Below are positions 12,314 through 22,949 of a stretch of 64,000 nt of DNA, one piece after another. The DNA is from Roseibium hamelinense (GTDB lineage: Bacteria; Pseudomonadota; Alphaproteobacteria; Rhizobiales; Stappiaceae): positions 372,001 through 436,000 of the forward strand of contig NZ_VLLF01000001.1 in the NCBI RefSeq assembly GCF_007830545.1, in the 5' to 3' direction. The position numbers and the translations under genes were made by a program. Each line of letters starts with the position of its first letter. The stretch's first letter is position 1. A model generated the notes under the pieces. That model ran no database searches, had not been told where the DNA came from, and saw only the letters and a list, made by a program, of their open reading frames with translations.

Positions 12314-12546
12314 GTATATCGATTGTCGGTCTGATTGGAGCGGCGGTCGGGCTTTATCTCGGTTGGCTTGACGCGAAGATCCTGAAAGGGATGCTGCAGG
12401 CGACGGAGATGAAAAACAGACAGGCAGGCGGGGACGGCGGATTTGCCGCCCGGCATGCACGCCTCTTGAAGGGGCTGATTTATGCAGTGGGGATGGTCGG
12501 GTTTCCGGTCATCGGATATTGGGCCGGCAGCACGCTGACCGGTTGA
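12310..12546 (+). CDS. Small two-helix membrane protein inside the nuo operon
   Basis: A 78-residue product whose GTG start overlaps the nuoH stop as GTGA, so it is probably translationally coupled. It ends 24 bases before nuoI. Two hydrophobic segments are visible, near residues 3-20 ([18 protein letters not shown]) and 56-76 ([19 protein letters not shown]), flanking a basic and Gly-rich loop. It is not one of the 14 core subunits and I do not recognise a family. Location suggests an accessory or assembly protein for complex I, but this is inference. The frame is open upstream within nuoH, so the start could differ slightly. Confidence 0.7.
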   Translation: MSISIVGLIGAAVGLYLGWLDAKILKGMLQATEMKNRQAGGDGGFAARHARLLKGLIYAVGMVGFPVIGYWAGSTLTG

Positions 12547-12570
12547 GCGGAGAAGGAAGGCAACAGGGCG

Positions 12571-13059
12571 ATGGGACTTGATCAAGCCGCCAAATCGCTG
12601 TTTTTGAAGGAGTTCGTGTCGGCGTTTTTCCTCGCCATGCGGTATTTCTTCAAGCCAAAGCCAACGGTGAATTACCCGTTCGAAAAGGGACCTGTCGGTC
12701 CGCGCTTCCGCGGTGAACACGCTCTGCGGCGTTATCCAAACGGCGAAGAGCGGTGTATTGCCTGCAAACTATGCGAAGCGATCTGCCCGGCTCAGGCCAT
12801 CACCATCGAAGCCGGTCCCCGGCGGAATGACGGCACGCGCCGGACGACCCGCTACGATATCGACATGGTGAAATGCATATACTGCGGTTTCTGTCAGGAA
12901 GCTTGCCCAGTAGATGCCATCGTCGAAGGACCGAATTTCGAATTCGCCACCGAGACGCGCGAAGAGCTGTATTACGACAAGCACAAACTGCTGGCGAATG
13001 GCGACCGGTGGGAGCGTGAAATCGCGCGCAACATTGAAATGGACGCTCCTTACCGTTAG
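12571..13059 (+). CDS. nuoI: NADH-quinone oxidoreductase subunit I
   Basis: Ferredoxin-type subunit that carries [4Fe-4S] clusters N6a and N6b between NuoG and NuoB. It has 162 residues, with an amphipathic N-terminal helix and two Cys motifs, [15 protein letters not shown] and [27 protein letters not shown] precedes the ATG. Confidence 0.97.
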   Translation: MGLDQAAKSLFLKEFVSAFFLAMRYFFKPKPTVNYPFEKGPVGPRFRGEHALRRYPNGEERCIACKLCEAICPAQAITIEAGPRRNDGTRRTTRYDIDMVKCIYCGFCQEACPVDAIVEGPNFEFATETREELYYDKHKLLANGDRWEREIARNIEMDAPYR

Positions 13060-13156
13060 GAGCTGGACGCAACTTCACTTTGGACCGTCTCACGATCAGG
13101 CTGAGGCGGCCCTTTCCAAAGGCCGGTTCCGGCCAGACGACAGGCAGGTTTATCCT

Positions 13157-13771
13157 ATGATCCTGAGCGGGCTCTTCTTCTATCTCTTTGCAGGGATAAC
13201 CGTCGCATCGGCCTTCATGGTCATTGCGTCGCGCAACCCAGTTCATTCCGTTTTGTTTTTGATCCTCGCGTTCGTGAACTCGGCCGGATTGTTCATTCTT
13301 TTGGGAGCGGAATACCTGGCAATGCTGCTGATCGTCGTTTATGTCGGCGCGGTCGCGGTTTTGTTCCTGTTTGTTGTCATGATGCTCGACGTTGATTTCG
13401 TCGAGCTTCGCCAGGGGTTCTTGCAATATTTGCCGGTTGGCGCGCTGGTCGGTTTGATCCTACTGGTCGAACTGCTTCTTGCGCTCGGCGCCTGGGTGAT
13501 TGCACCGGAGATCGTCGCACAGGGGGCGCAGCCAATGCCGCCGCTTGACCAGGTCTCCAACATCGAGGCGATCGGTCAGGTTCTCTACACGAAATACATC
13601 TTCTTCTTCCAGGTCGCGGGCTTGATCCTGCTGGTTGCGATGATCGGGGCGATTGTCCTGACACTGCGCCATAAGGAAAATGTCAAACGCCAGGACATCA
13701 ATGTTCAGGTTGCCCGGACCCGGGAGACGGCCATCGAAGTCCGCAAAGTCGAGACGGGCAAAGGCCTTTAA
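13157..13771 (+). CDS. nuoJ: NADH-quinone oxidoreductase subunit J
   Basis: Membrane-arm subunit of complex I, 204 residues and five transmembrane helices. The conserved helix-3 segment [21 protein letters not shown] includes the membrane Glu and the pi-bulge Tyr/Gly region. The chosen ATG gives the usual N-terminus [13 protein letters not shown]; the frame is open further upstream into nuoI. The hydrophilic C-terminal tail is Arg/Lys/Glu-rich. Confidence 0.95.
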   Translation: MILSGLFFYLFAGITVASAFMVIASRNPVHSVLFLILAFVNSAGLFILLGAEYLAMLLIVVYVGAVAVLFLFVVMMLDVDFVELRQGFLQYLPVGALVGLILLVELLLALGAWVIAPEIVAQGAQPMPPLDQVSNIEAIGQVLYTKYIFFFQVAGLILLVAMIGAIVLTLRHKENVKRQDINVQVARTRETAIEVRKVETGKGL

Positions 13772-13872
13772 AAAAGCGTCCGAAGCGGCGCAATTCGAAA
13801 ATCTGGCTTGCAGCGAAACCTCCGCGCTGCCTGCCGGTTGGGGTAAAGCGAGGGGAGCACGGCGAGGCGCCC

Positions 13873-14181
13873 ATGGAAATCGGTCTGTCGCACTATTTGT
13901 CGGTCGCGGCGATCCTGTTCACGATCGGGATCTTCGGGATCTTCCTGAACAGGAAAAACGTGATTGTCATTTTGATGTCGGTTGAGCTTTTGCTCCTGGC
14001 CGTCAACATCAATTTTGTCGCCTTCTCACACTTCCTCGGTGATCTGATGGGACAGATCTTCACCATGCTGGTGCTGACTGTCGCCGCTGCGGAAGCTGCG
14101 ATCGGCCTTGCGATCCTCGTTGTCTTCCACCGGAACCGCGGTTCCATCGCTGTGGAAGACGTGAATATGATGAAGGGCTAG
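13873..14181 (+). CDS. nuoK: NADH-quinone oxidoreductase subunit K
   Basis: Small MrpC-like proton-channel subunit of complex I, 102 residues and three transmembrane helices, with the conserved membrane glutamates in [13 protein letters not shown] and [13 protein letters not shown]. About 100 non-coding bases separate it from nuoJ; AGGGGAGCAC lies upstream of the ATG. Confidence 0.96.
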   Translation: MEIGLSHYLSVAAILFTIGIFGIFLNRKNVIVILMSVELLLLAVNINFVAFSHFLGDLMGQIFTMLVLTVAAAEAAIGLAILVVFHRNRGSIAVEDVNMMKG

Positions 14182-14190
14182 GGACACACC

Positions 14191-16191
14191 ATGTATCAGG
14201 CTATCCTGTTCCTTCCCCTGATCGGCTTTCTGATTGTCGGTCTGTTTGGAAACCAGCTCGGTGCGAAAGCATCGGAATACATCACCAGCGGGTTGGTGAT
14301 TGTCGCAGCGCTTCTGTCTTGGGTGGCGTTCTTCTCTGTTGGATATGGCGAAACCGCGCTGTATCAGATCGAAATCATGCGCTGGATCACGGCGGGCGCG
14401 CTTGATGTGTCCTGGTCTATCCGGGTCGACACATTGACCGTTGTCATGCTGGTGGTGGTCAACAGCGTTTCAGCGCTGGTGCATGTCTATTCGATTGGCT
14501 ACATGCACCACGATCCGCACCGTCCCCGGTTTTTTGCGTATCTGTCGCTGTTTACCTTCGCGATGCTGTCGCTGGTGACCGCCGACAACCTGCTGCAGAT
14601 GTTCTTCGGCTGGGAAGGCGTTGGCCTGGCGTCCTACCTGCTGATCGGCTTCTGGTACAAGAAGCCGGCCGCGAATGCGGCTGCGATGAAAGCTTTCGTC
14701 GTCAACCGGGTCGGAGACTTCGGATTTGCGCTCGGTATCTTCGGCGTTTTCTTCCTGTTCAACAGCATCGACCTATCGACGATTTTTGCAAATGTCGGCG
14801 CTGTAGCAGGTGAAGAAGGGGAGGTCATGACCTTCCTGGGCTACCATTTGTCGGCCGATACCGCGATCACCGTGGTCTGCCTTTTGCTGTTCATGGGTGC
14901 GATGGGTAAGTCGGCGCAGTTCCTGCTGCACACCTGGCTGCCGGACGCTATGGAAGGCCCGACCCCGGTCTCCGCGCTCATTCACGCTGCGACCATGGTG
15001 ACGGCCGGTGTGTTCATGGTCGCGCGCCTGTCGCCGATTTTCGAATATTCCCACACTGCGCTGGTGGTGGTGACGTTCTTTGGAGCAACAACCGCGTTTT
15101 TCGCCGCGACTATCGGTTTGGTTCAAAACGACATCAAGCGCGTCATTGCCTATTCTACCTGTTCTCAGCTCGGGTACATGTTCGTAGCGCTCGGCGTTGG
15201 TGCTTATTCGATCGGTGTGTTCCACCTGTTTACGCACGCCTTCTTCAAGGCACTGTTGTTCCTTTGCGCGGGGTCGGTCATCCACGCGGTTTCGGACGAG
15301 CAGGACATGCGCAAAATGGGCGGTCTACGCAAACACATTCCGATCACCTACTGGACAATGATGATCGGAACACTGGCCCTGACCGGTGTGGGCATTCCGC
15401 TGACGCATATCGGGTTTGCCGGGTTTGTGTCCAAGGACGCTGTCATTGAAGCGGCCTATGCCGCCGCCGGTGGTGATCATCCGAATTCGATGGCGCTTTA
15501 CGGCTTCTGGCTGACGGTTGTCGCTGCGGCGCTGACGTCGTTCTATTCCTGGCGCCTGACGTTCATGACCTTCCATGGCAAACCGCGTGCACCGGTTGAT
15601 GTCATGAAACACGTTCATGAATCGCCTCTGGTGATGACCGTTCCCTTGTTCATCCTGTCGATCGGTGCGGTTCTGGCCGGTGTCGTATTCTACGGTTCGT
15701 TCTTCTACGACGAAGCGGCCTACGAAGCCTTCTGGAAAGGGGCACTGTTCACCAGTGAGACCAACCACGTGCTTCATGCGATGCACGAAGTGCCAAAGTG
15801 GGTGAAGGTTTCGCCGTTTATCGCGATGGTCCTCGGTCTTGTGGTCGCCTGGTATTTTTACATCCGCTCTCCCGAGACGCCGAAGCGTCTGGCAGAGCAG
15901 CATTCCGGACTTTATCAGTTCCTGCTCAACAAGTGGTATTTCGATGAGCTCTACAACTTCCTCTTCGTTCGCCCGGCCATGTGGATCGGCCGCGTTCTCT
16001 GGAAGAAGGGAGACGGCACGGTGATTGACGGCTTTGGTCCGAACGGTGTTGCTGCACGGGTTCAGAATGTGACCACCTGGGTTGTGAAGCTTCAGACCGG
16101 TTATCTTTACCACTATGCATTCGCCATGCTGGTCGGGGTCGCTGCCTTGATCACCTGGTCAATGTTTACCGGTGCAGGGGGAGCAAACTGA
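14191..16191 (+). CDS. nuoL: NADH-quinone oxidoreductase subunit L
   Basis: Distal antiporter-like proton-pumping subunit of complex I, 666 residues. It shows the antiporter signature [18 protein letters not shown] (key Glu in GWEG), the Lys-bearing segment [25 protein letters not shown], and [16 protein letters not shown]. The C-terminal part contains the long lateral helix. Its TGA overlaps the nuoM ATG (TGATG). Confidence 0.97.
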   Translation: MYQAILFLPLIGFLIVGLFGNQLGAKASEYITSGLVIVAALLSWVAFFSVGYGETALYQIEIMRWITAGALDVSWSIRVDTLTVVMLVVVNSVSALVHVYSIGYMHHDPHRPRFFAYLSLFTFAMLSLVTADNLLQMFFGWEGVGLASYLLIGFWYKKPAANAAAMKAFVVNRVGDFGFALGIFGVFFLFNSIDLSTIFANVGAVAGEEGEVMTFLGYHLSADTAITVVCLLLFMGAMGKSAQFLLHTWLPDAMEGPTPVSALIHAATMVTAGVFMVARLSPIFEYSHTALVVVTFFGATTAFFAATIGLVQNDIKRVIAYSTCSQLGYMFVALGVGAYSIGVFHLFTHAFFKALLFLCAGSVIHAVSDEQDMRKMGGLRKHIPITYWTMMIGTLALTGVGIPLTHIGFAGFVSKDAVIEAAYAAAGGDHPNSMALYGFWLTVVAAALTSFYSWRLTFMTFHGKPRAPVDVMKHVHESPLVMTVPLFILSIGAVLAGVVFYGSFFYDEAAYEAFWKGALFTSETNHVLHAMHEVPKWVKVSPFIAMVLGLVVAWYFYIRSPETPKRLAEQHSGLYQFLLNKWYFDELYNFLFVRPAMWIGRVLWKKGDGTVIDGFGPNGVAARVQNVTTWVVKLQTGYLYHYAFAMLVGVAALITWSMFTGAGGAN

Positions 16192-17711
16192 TGATTGATT
16201 GGCCAATCCTCAGCCTGACGACCTTCCTGCCGCTGGTCGGGGTGCTGTTCATCCTGATTGCAAACGGGGATGACGAGAAGGCGAAAAATCAGATCCGCTG
16301 GCTGGCTCTTGTCACCACCGGGTTCACCTTCTTCCTGTCACTGTTCATCTGGATTGCATTCGACTACTCCAATCCGGGTTTTCAGTTCGTTGAAAACCGC
16401 GAGTGGCTCGGTGGCACCATCACCTACAAGATGGGTGTTGATGGCATCTCGATCCTGTTCGTCATTCTGACGACCTTCCTGATGCCGTTCTGTATTCTGG
16501 CGTCGTGGAACGCGATCCAGAACCGCGTGCGCGAATACATGATTGCGTTCCTGGTGCTGGAAACGCTGATGATCGGCGTATTCTGTGCGCTGGACTTGGT
16601 GGTGTTTTACATCTTCTTCGAGGCCGGCCTTATTCCGATGTTCCTGATCATCGGTGTCTGGGGCGGAGCACGGCGTGTTTATGCGTCCTACAAGTTTTTC
16701 CTTTACACGCTGCTCGGGTCGGTTTTGATGCTGATCGCAATCATGGCGATGTATTGGGAAGCAGGCACGACCGATATCACGGTTCTGTTGGACCATCCTT
16801 TCCCGGCAACGATGCAGACCTGGCTCTGGCTGGCGTTTTTTGCAAGCTTTGCGGTCAAAATGCCGATGTGGCCGGTGCATACCTGGCTGCCTGACGCGCA
16901 CGTCGAAGCTCCGACGGCAGGGTCGGTTATCCTGGCCGGTATCCTGCTGAAACTTGGCGGCTATGGTTTCCTGCGGTTCTCATTGCCGATGTTCCCGCTG
17001 GCATCAGAGATGTTTGCGCCATTCGTCTTCACTTTGTCGGTAGTGGCAATCATCTACACCTCGCTGGTCGCATTGGCGCAGGAAGACATCAAAAAGCTGA
17101 TCGCCTACTCATCGGTCGCTCATATGGGGTATGTGACCATGGGCATCTTCACGATGACCGAGCAGGGCGTGCAGGGCGGTATCTTCCAGATGCTGTCGCA
17201 TGGCATCGTCTCCGGCGCGCTCTTCCTGTGTGTCGGTGTGATCTATGACCGGATGCATACCCGTGAGATTTCAGCCTATGGCGGACTGGTCAACAGGATG
17301 CCAAAATACGCGGTCGCGTTTATGATCTTTACGATGGCGAACGTTGGCCTGCCGGGAACGTCCGGTTTTGTCGGTGAAATCCTGACCCTCATGGGTGCAT
17401 TCCAGGTCAACACATGGGTGGCGTTCTTTGCGACCTTCGGTGTGATCCTGTCGGCAGCTTATGCGCTGTATCTTTACCGGCGTGTGGTGTTTGGCGAAAT
17501 CACCAAGGAAAACCTGAAGTCGATCCTCGATCTCAATCTGCGGGAAAAGGTTATCCTGATCCCCATGATATTCCTGACGATCTTTTTCGGGTTCTATCCG
17601 ATGGCGATCCTGGATGTGACACAAGGCGCGGTCGATAATCTCTTGAACAATTATCACGCGGCGATCGAAGCTGCTGGCGCCGTCCAGCAAGCTGCTGTCG
17701 GCGCGAACTAA
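16191..17711 (+). CDS. nuoM: NADH-quinone oxidoreductase subunit M
   Basis: Antiporter-like proton-pumping subunit, 506 residues, about 14 helices. It contains the helix-5 Glu segment [17 protein letters not shown], the Lys segment [20 protein letters not shown] and [20 protein letters not shown]. Overlap with nuoL implies coupled translation. Confidence 0.97.
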   Translation: MIDWPILSLTTFLPLVGVLFILIANGDDEKAKNQIRWLALVTTGFTFFLSLFIWIAFDYSNPGFQFVENREWLGGTITYKMGVDGISILFVILTTFLMPFCILASWNAIQNRVREYMIAFLVLETLMIGVFCALDLVVFYIFFEAGLIPMFLIIGVWGGARRVYASYKFFLYTLLGSVLMLIAIMAMYWEAGTTDITVLLDHPFPATMQTWLWLAFFASFAVKMPMWPVHTWLPDAHVEAPTAGSVILAGILLKLGGYGFLRFSLPMFPLASEMFAPFVFTLSVVAIIYTSLVALAQEDIKKLIAYSSVAHMGYVTMGIFTMTEQGVQGGIFQMLSHGIVSGALFLCVGVIYDRMHTREISAYGGLVNRMPKYAVAFMIFTMANVGLPGTSGFVGEILTLMGAFQVNTWVAFFATFGVILSAAYALYLYRRVVFGEITKENLKSILDLNLREKVILIPMIFLTIFFGFYPMAILDVTQGAVDNLLNNYHAAIEAAGAVQQAAVGAN

Positions 17712-17736
17712 CGATCTGAAGGACGAGACAAGAGCT

Positions 17737-19179
17737 ATGTCAGAAATGACCCAATTGCCAGATCTCATGCCGGTGTTGCCAGAATTGTTTCTGGCAGCCG
17801 GTGCGCTGGTCCTTTTGATGATCGGAGCGTTCGGCGGACAGCGGATCAGCTTCCTGGTGAACGGCATGTCGATGGGCCTGATCGCGGCAACGGCCCTGTT
17901 CGTGCTGCCGTTTGGTGCCGAAATGGGCGAGACGTTCGACGGCGCCTTCGTGCTGGATCAGTTCGCCTATTTCATGAAGCAGCTGGTGCTGATCGGTTCG
18001 TTCTTCGCGATCGCCATGTCATGGGCCTACGCCAAGTCGCAGAATTTCGACAAGTTCGAATATCCGGTCCTGATCGTGCTCGCGACGCTCGGCATGATGC
18101 TCATGCTGTCCGCCAATGACATGATCGCGCTTTATCTGGGCCTTGAGCTGCAGAGCCTGTCGCTCTACGTCGTTGCGGCAATCAACCGGGACAGCGTGCG
18201 TTCCACCGAGGCGGGCCTGAAATACTTCGTTCTCGGTGCTTTGTCGTCCGGCATGCTTCTCTACGGCATGTCGCTGACATACGGCTTTACCGGTCAGATC
18301 AGCTTTGAGGGCATTTCCAGCGTTCTGGCGCAGGAGGGAGCATCGCTCGGGCTCGTGATCGGCCTCGTCTTCATCCTGGCTGGCCTTGCCTTCAAGATCT
18401 CGGCGGTTCCTTTCCACATGTGGACGCCGGACGTTTATGAAGGTGCCCCGACACCAGTAACGGCGTTTTTTGCCGCCGCGCCGAAAGTGGCTGCCATGGG
18501 CATGACGGTCCGTATTGTGATCGATGGTTTCCAGCCGGTCACCAGCGACTGGCAGCAGGTGCTGGTCTTCGTTGCGATCGCATCAATGGCGCTGGGGGCT
18601 TTTGCTGCAATTGGTCAGACCAATATCAAACGCCTGATGGCCTACTCTTCCATCGGGCACATGGGATACGCCTTGGTCGGCTTGGCGGCCGGGACCCAGA
18701 CCGGTGTTGAAGGTGTCGTCTTCTACATGGCCGCTTACCTTGCCATGACCTTGGGTGTGTTCGCGTGTATTCTGTCGATGCGCCGCGCAGAGGGCATGGT
18801 GGAAGACACCAGCGAACTGGCAGGTTTGTCCAGGACCAACCTTCCGATGGCTATTCTTCTGGCTGTGCTGCTGTGGTCCCTGGCGGGTATCCCACCGTTC
18901 ATTGGGTTCTTTGGCAAATGGTTCGTGTTCTCGGCCGCGGTTGAAGCAGGTCTTTATCCGCTTGCAATCATCGGTGTCCTGATGTCGGTTGTCGGGGCGT
19001 ACTATTACCTGCGGATCATCAAGATCATGTTCTTCGATGAACCCGCCGAGCCGTTCGAGCCGATGCCGATGGAGCTTCGGGTTGTGCTAGGTCTGTCCGG
19101 TGCATTCGTAATCCTGTTTGCATTCATGCCAGGGCCGATCGTCCAGGCAGCAAATGCCGCTGCGGGGTCGTTGTTCTGA
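17737..19179 (+). CDS. nuoN: NADH-quinone oxidoreductase subunit N
   Basis: Third antiporter-like subunit and last core gene of the nuo operon, 480 residues. Typical stretches are [36 protein letters not shown] and [21 protein letters not shown]. It is followed within 24 bases by birA without a terminator, so birA and downstream genes may be read from the nuo transcript. Confidence 0.97.
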   Translation: MSEMTQLPDLMPVLPELFLAAGALVLLMIGAFGGQRISFLVNGMSMGLIAATALFVLPFGAEMGETFDGAFVLDQFAYFMKQLVLIGSFFAIAMSWAYAKSQNFDKFEYPVLIVLATLGMMLMLSANDMIALYLGLELQSLSLYVVAAINRDSVRSTEAGLKYFVLGALSSGMLLYGMSLTYGFTGQISFEGISSVLAQEGASLGLVIGLVFILAGLAFKISAVPFHMWTPDVYEGAPTPVTAFFAAAPKVAAMGMTVRIVIDGFQPVTSDWQQVLVFVAIASMALGAFAAIGQTNIKRLMAYSSIGHMGYALVGLAAGTQTGVEGVVFYMAAYLAMTLGVFACILSMRRAEGMVEDTSELAGLSRTNLPMAILLAVLLWSLAGIPPFIGFFGKWFVFSAAVEAGLYPLAIIGVLMSVVGAYYYLRIIKIMFFDEPAEPFEPMPMELRVVLGLSGAFVILFAFMPGPIVQAANAAAGSLF

Positions 19180-19202
19180 CCGGACTTTACAGTTCTTTCG
19201 AC

Positions 19203-19979
19203 ATGACACATCGAAACATGACAAACCCGGCGTCTCAGGCGCCGGGTCTTCGCATTGAAAGGCATGAAAGCGCCGGGTCAACAAACACGCTTGCTTTCGA
19301 GCGGGCGCGGGCAGGGGATCCCGGCAATTTGTGGATCCGGGCCGATCGGCAAACCACCGGCCGGGGCCGGCTTGGGCGGAGCTGGTCTTCGCCCAAAGGC
19401 AATCTGTCGGCGAGTCTGCTTCTGATTGATCCGCAACCGCGTGAGCGAATTGGCGAGCTGCCGCTGGTTGCCGCTGTCGCACTTGCGGACGCGCTCGACA
19501 AGGCTGCCGGAACGTTCGGGCTGGCAAAACTCAAATGGCCGAATGATCTGCTGGTGGATGGGGCAAAGCTGTCCGGCATCCTCTTGGAGGCTGAGCATTT
19601 GAGCAACGGCAAGACTGCGGTTGTGCTCGGGATCGGCGTGAATTGCGTTGCTCATCCGCAGGACGGGCTGTATCCCTGCACGGATCTTGCCGCGCTCGGT
19701 TATCGCGTCTCTGCAGATCTTTTGTTTGACCGCCTGTGTGAGGCCTTGAAGGAGCGTCTTGCCAGCTGGAGGGAACCGGGCGGCTTTTCGGTTATCCGCA
19801 GGGATTGGATCGCACGGGCGGCACACAAGGGCCAGCACATCACGGTCAAGGGGCCGCGGGAGCTGACTGGCCGTTTTTTGGACTTGGATGAACGGGGCTA
19901 TCTCGTTCTTGAACTTGAGAATGGAGGGAAGGAGACCATCTATGCAGGCGATGTCTTCCTTCCGGGCTTTGAGCACTAG
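19203..19979 (+). CDS. birA: Biotin--[acetyl-CoA-carboxylase] ligase
   Basis: Transfers biotin through biotinyl-AMP to the biotin carboxyl carrier protein of acetyl-CoA carboxylase. The 258-residue product contains the ligase core: STNTLAFERA, the biotinyl-AMP loop QTTGRGRLGRSWSSPKGNL, KWPNDLLV with the catalytic Lys, and KLSGILLEAE. There is no N-terminal helix-turn-helix, so this is the non-repressor class. The start is uncertain between 19203 and 19218, and no clear ribosome binding site is seen. Placement between nuoN and RNase J is a common alphaproteobacterial arrangement. Confidence 0.93.
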   Translation: MTHRNMTNPASQAPGLRIERHESAGSTNTLAFERARAGDPGNLWIRADRQTTGRGRLGRSWSSPKGNLSASLLLIDPQPRERIGELPLVAAVALADALDKAAGTFGLAKLKWPNDLLVDGAKLSGILLEAEHLSNGKTAVVLGIGVNCVAHPQDGLYPCTDLAALGYRVSADLLFDRLCEALKERLASWREPGGFSVIRRDWIARAAHKGQHITVKGPRELTGRFLDLDERGYLVLELENGGKETIYAGDVFLPGFEH

Positions 19980-20018
19980 GGCTCGCCCGAGACTCCTGGA
20001 CATTTTGGAGCAGTTTTA

Positions 20019-21686
20019 ATGGCAGTTGCCAACGATTTGGTATTCCTCCCGCTTGGCGGGGTGGGTGAAATTGGAATGAACCTGGCGCTTTACGGCATCG
20101 GACCGGAAGACGACCGCTCGTGGCTGATGGTGGATTGCGGTGTGACTTTTGCCGGCCCGGACCTTCCTGGAATCGATCTTGTGGTGCCGGATATCAAGTT
20201 TTTGGAGGAAGAGCGCGACCGGATCGTCGGCATGGTGATAACGCATGCCCACGAAGACCATTATGGCGCGATCATGCACTTGTGGCCTTTCCTGAAGGTT
20301 CCGGTTTATGCGACCGCCTTCACCGCCGGTATGCTGGAAACGAAAATTGAAAACGAGCCGGGTGTTGAAGAGGTGCCGGTGAGGATTATCAAGCAAGGTC
20401 AAAGGCTTGATATTGGCCCGTTCGATGTAGAAGTCGTTGCCATGGCGCACTCGATCCCCGAGCCTTGCGCTTTGGCGATCCGCACCCGGGCCGGCATGGT
20501 GCTGCATACCGGCGACTGGAAAATCGACCCGACCCCGGGCGTGGGGTTGCCGATCGATATGAAGCGGCTTGGCGAGCTGGGAGAAGAAGGTGTCATGGCA
20601 CTGGTGTGTGACAGCACCAATGCGGTGCGCGACGGTGTCAGCCCGAGCGAGTCGGATGTCGGCGTGGAACTCACCAAGGTCATGAAGGCTTGCAAGCACC
20701 GGATAGCGGTGACCACCTTTGCGTCGAACGTTGCGCGCATCCGGGCAATAGCGCTTGCCGCAGCGGCTGCCGAGAGGGATGTCGTTGTCGTTGGCCGGTC
20801 CATGCACCGCGTGATCGAGGTGGCCAGCGAACTCGGCTATCTCGACGGTCTTCCCGCGTTTCATGACGAGGAAGCTTACGGCTACTTGCCACGGGAAAAG
20901 ACCGTTTTGCTGTGCACCGGCTCCCAAGGCGAGGACCGGGCGGCCCTTGCCCGGATCGCGGCGGGCGATCACCGCAATATCGGCTTGTCCAAGGGCGACA
21001 CGGTGATCTTTTCCTCACGGACCATTCCGGGCAACGAAAAGGCCGTGATCAATGTCATGAACAATCTGGCGAAGATCGGCGTCGATATTGTTACAGACCG
21101 GGATGCGCTGGTGCATGTGTCCGGCCACCCGCGCCGCGGGGAACTGGAACAATTGTACAATCTGATCAAGCCGAAAGTCGTGGTTCCCGTTCACGGCGAA
21201 CCCATGCATCTTGCCGCTCATGCAGAGTTTGCCAAGGCGCAAGGTGTGCGGGAAGTCGTCGTCGCCGGCGACGGCGATGTCATCCGCCTGGTGGCGGGGT
21301 CCGCCGGTGTCATTGACGAGGCGCCGTTCGGGATATGGGTCAAGGATGGCAATATCCTGGATGATCCGGAAGTCACCGGGGTCAAGGAGCGGCGCAAGTT
21401 GTCCTTTGCGGGCTGCGCGGTGATCTCGCTGGCGCTGGACAGCGCCGGAAACATGGTCGATGTGCCGCAAGTCGCCCTGATGGGCGTGCCCGACACCGAC
21501 GATGACGGCGAGCCGATGGAGGACATTGTCCGCGAGGCGGTGGAGGGTGCGCTGACCAGCGTGCCCAAAGCGCGCCGGAAGGACAAGGACCTGATGGCCG
21601 AGGCCGCCCGCCGGGCGGGCCGGTCAGCGATCCTGGAGGTCTGGGGCAAAAAGACGCTCTGCAAGGTGCTGGTAAGCCGTGTATGA
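20019..21686 (+). CDS. rnj: Ribonuclease J
   Basis: Metallo-beta-lactamase / beta-CASP nuclease acting in RNA processing and 5'-3' decay. The 555-residue product has the zinc motif HAHEDH (H76, H78, D80, H81), a later metal Asp region at HTGDWKIDPTPG, and beta-CASP motifs including SGHPRRGELEQLYNLIKP and PVHGEPMHLAAH. The family is usual in alphaproteobacteria, where it coexists with RNase E. Confidence 0.94.
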   Translation: MAVANDLVFLPLGGVGEIGMNLALYGIGPEDDRSWLMVDCGVTFAGPDLPGIDLVVPDIKFLEEERDRIVGMVITHAHEDHYGAIMHLWPFLKVPVYATAFTAGMLETKIENEPGVEEVPVRIIKQGQRLDIGPFDVEVVAMAHSIPEPCALAIRTRAGMVLHTGDWKIDPTPGVGLPIDMKRLGELGEEGVMALVCDSTNAVRDGVSPSESDVGVELTKVMKACKHRIAVTTFASNVARIRAIALAAAAAERDVVVVGRSMHRVIEVASELGYLDGLPAFHDEEAYGYLPREKTVLLCTGSQGEDRAALARIAAGDHRNIGLSKGDTVIFSSRTIPGNEKAVINVMNNLAKIGVDIVTDRDALVHVSGHPRRGELEQLYNLIKPKVVVPVHGEPMHLAAHAEFAKAQGVREVVVAGDGDVIRLVAGSAGVIDEAPFGIWVKDGNILDDPEVTGVKERRKLSFAGCAVISLALDSAGNMVDVPQVALMGVPDTDDDGEPMEDIVREAVEGALTSVPKARRKDKDLMAEAARRAGRSAILEVWGKKTLCKVLVSRV

Positions 21687-21721
21687 ACGGCTTGCCCGAA
21701 AACCCGGGAGGAGTTTGAGGA

Positions 21722-22126
21722 ATGATCGGACGTTTGAACCATGTCGCCATCGCAGTCTCTGACATTGAGGCCGCGACCGCCGTGTATCGGGACACGCTCG
21801 GCGCAGACGTATCGGCAAAGGAAGCTCAGCCGGACCATGGCGTAAGCACGGTTTTCATCAATTTGCCAAACACAAAGATCGAGCTTCTGGAGCCGCTTGG
21901 CGACGATTCTCCGATCGCGAAATTCCTGGAAAAGAACCCGTCCGGCGGCATCCATCACGTTTGCTACGAAGTCGATGACATTCTCGCCGCCCGGGACAAG
22001 CTGGTGGCCGATGGCGCGCGTGTGCTGGGCAGCGGAGAGCCTAAGATCGGTGCCCATGGCAAGCCGGTGTTGTTTCTGCATCCCAAGGATTTTCTCGGCA
22101 CTCTCACGGAACTGGAACAAGCGTAA
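21722..22126 (+). CDS. mce: Methylmalonyl-CoA epimerase
   Basis: VOC-superfamily metalloenzyme that interconverts (2R)- and (2S)-methylmalonyl-CoA in propionyl-CoA catabolism. The 134-residue product has both beta-alpha-beta-beta-beta halves: the metal His in GRLNHVAIAVSDIEAA, IELLEPLGDDSPIAKFLEKN, GGIHHVCYEVDDI with the second metal His, and the final Glu in FLGTLTELEQA. GGGAGGAG precedes the ATG. Confidence 0.94.
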   Translation: MIGRLNHVAIAVSDIEAATAVYRDTLGADVSAKEAQPDHGVSTVFINLPNTKIELLEPLGDDSPIAKFLEKNPSGGIHHVCYEVDDILAARDKLVADGARVLGSGEPKIGAHGKPVLFLHPKDFLGTLTELEQA

Positions 22127-22133
22127 GGCACCT

Positions 22134-22415
22134 ATGTCGGTCGTATTCGGAATTGCAGTCTATTTCATGATTTGGTGGATCGTGTTGTTCGCGGTCCTGC
22201 CATTCGGGTTCAAGCGCTCTCAGGTGGAGGCTGGGGAGGTGCTTCCCGGTTCTGAACCGGGCGCACCGGAAAAGCCTCATTTCAAGAAGATTTTCGTGAT
22301 CACGACGATCGTCGCCAGCATTGTGTTTGCCAGCTACCTGGGTGTGCGCAATTCCGGTTTGACTCTTGATGACCTGCCGATTCCGGGGCCAAAGACCTAC
22401 CGCACCGAAGGCTGA
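22134..22415 (+). CDS. DUF1467-like small membrane protein
   Basis: A 93-residue product with two transmembrane helices, about residues 3-25 and 51-69. The first contains FMIWWIVLFAVLPFGFKRS, which I recognise as the DUF1467-type pattern found next to mce and proS in many alphaproteobacteria. It starts 7 bases after mce, so it is in the same operon. Function is unknown. The frame is open upstream within mce, but the ATG at 22134 gives the family-like N-terminus. Confidence 0.8.
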   Translation: MSVVFGIAVYFMIWWIVLFAVLPFGFKRSQVEAGEVLPGSEPGAPEKPHFKKIFVITTIVASIVFASYLGVRNSGLTLDDLPIPGPKTYRTEG

Positions 22416-22499
22416 CGCCCGGCCAATGAGCGCGTAGCCGGTAACCCGGATGCGTGCGATTGTTGGATGTGCATTGCTCTTGCGAAAACCATCGCCGGG

Positions 22500-22705
22500 A
22501 CAAAGAAAAAGGCAGAGCCAAGCTCTGCCTTAAAAGTTCCGCGACTAATCACCCGCACTACGCATTAAGCTGTTTTTGCTTTTCAGCGTCGGCTGCGGAC
22601 CCGAAGGTGCGCCAAGCAGGTTCTTCCTCCCAAGACTCAGACCGCGATGCCTGTAGGGGTCAAATCATCAGTTATCGACCGCCCCTTGTTCTTATGAGGC
22701 TGGAA
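22500..22705 (-). ncRNA. Candidate minus-strand small RNA or short peptide gene
   Basis: On the minus strand, GTGACA near 22730 and TATATG near 22710 form a promoter-like pair (spacing about 15), and a strong terminator ends the unit near 22505. The transcript would be about 200 bases. The minus strand has a short open stretch ending TFGSAADAEKQKQLNA before a stop near 22561, which looks protein-like, but no start codon is in frame. A separate 23-codon ATG frame covers 22637-22708 without a ribosome binding site. I cannot assign 6S, SRP or tmRNA identity. It may be a regulatory RNA or a decayed gene. Confidence 0.3.
22505..22531 (-). terminator. Rho-independent terminator on the minus strand
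   Basis: Stem GGCAGAGC / GCTCTGCC with a 3-base loop. Read on the minus strand the stem is followed by TTTTTCTTTG. On the plus strand only TTAAAAG follows, so it would be weak for the upstream DUF1467 gene. Confidence 0.75.
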
Positions 22706-22949
22706 CATATATGACGAAACTATGCTTGTCACCTTTTTGTCGTATTAAGCATAATTTTTGTGCTTGCCTCTTTATCTGGCGGTGCTGGTTCTCGCTGAAT
22801 TAACCTTCGCGGATGTGACCCCGGCATTTCCTGCCTTATGAAAACACCGGAAAAATCGGCTGCATTCCGGGCAGGGGCTTGTGTTTCCCAACGGCTTGCG
22901 CTTTGACTGCGCACCATCCTTTTCTTGATAGAATACAAGAGACCCGTTT

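Larger units (their letters stand above)
22416..22949. other. Large spacer between DUF1467 gene and proS
   Basis: About 530 bases with no convincing plus-strand gene. It contains a hairpin at 22509-22531 whose T-run is on the minus strand, and a possible minus-strand transcript that would end there (separate entries). A weak promoter-like TTGACT (22903-22908) with TAGAAT (22929-22934) lies just before proS, but its spacing of 20 is poor. Confidence 0.5.

Noticed and set aside
22454..22714. Plus-strand open frame of 86 codons before proS
   Set aside because: No ribosome binding site, it crosses a terminator hairpin and its composition is random-looking.
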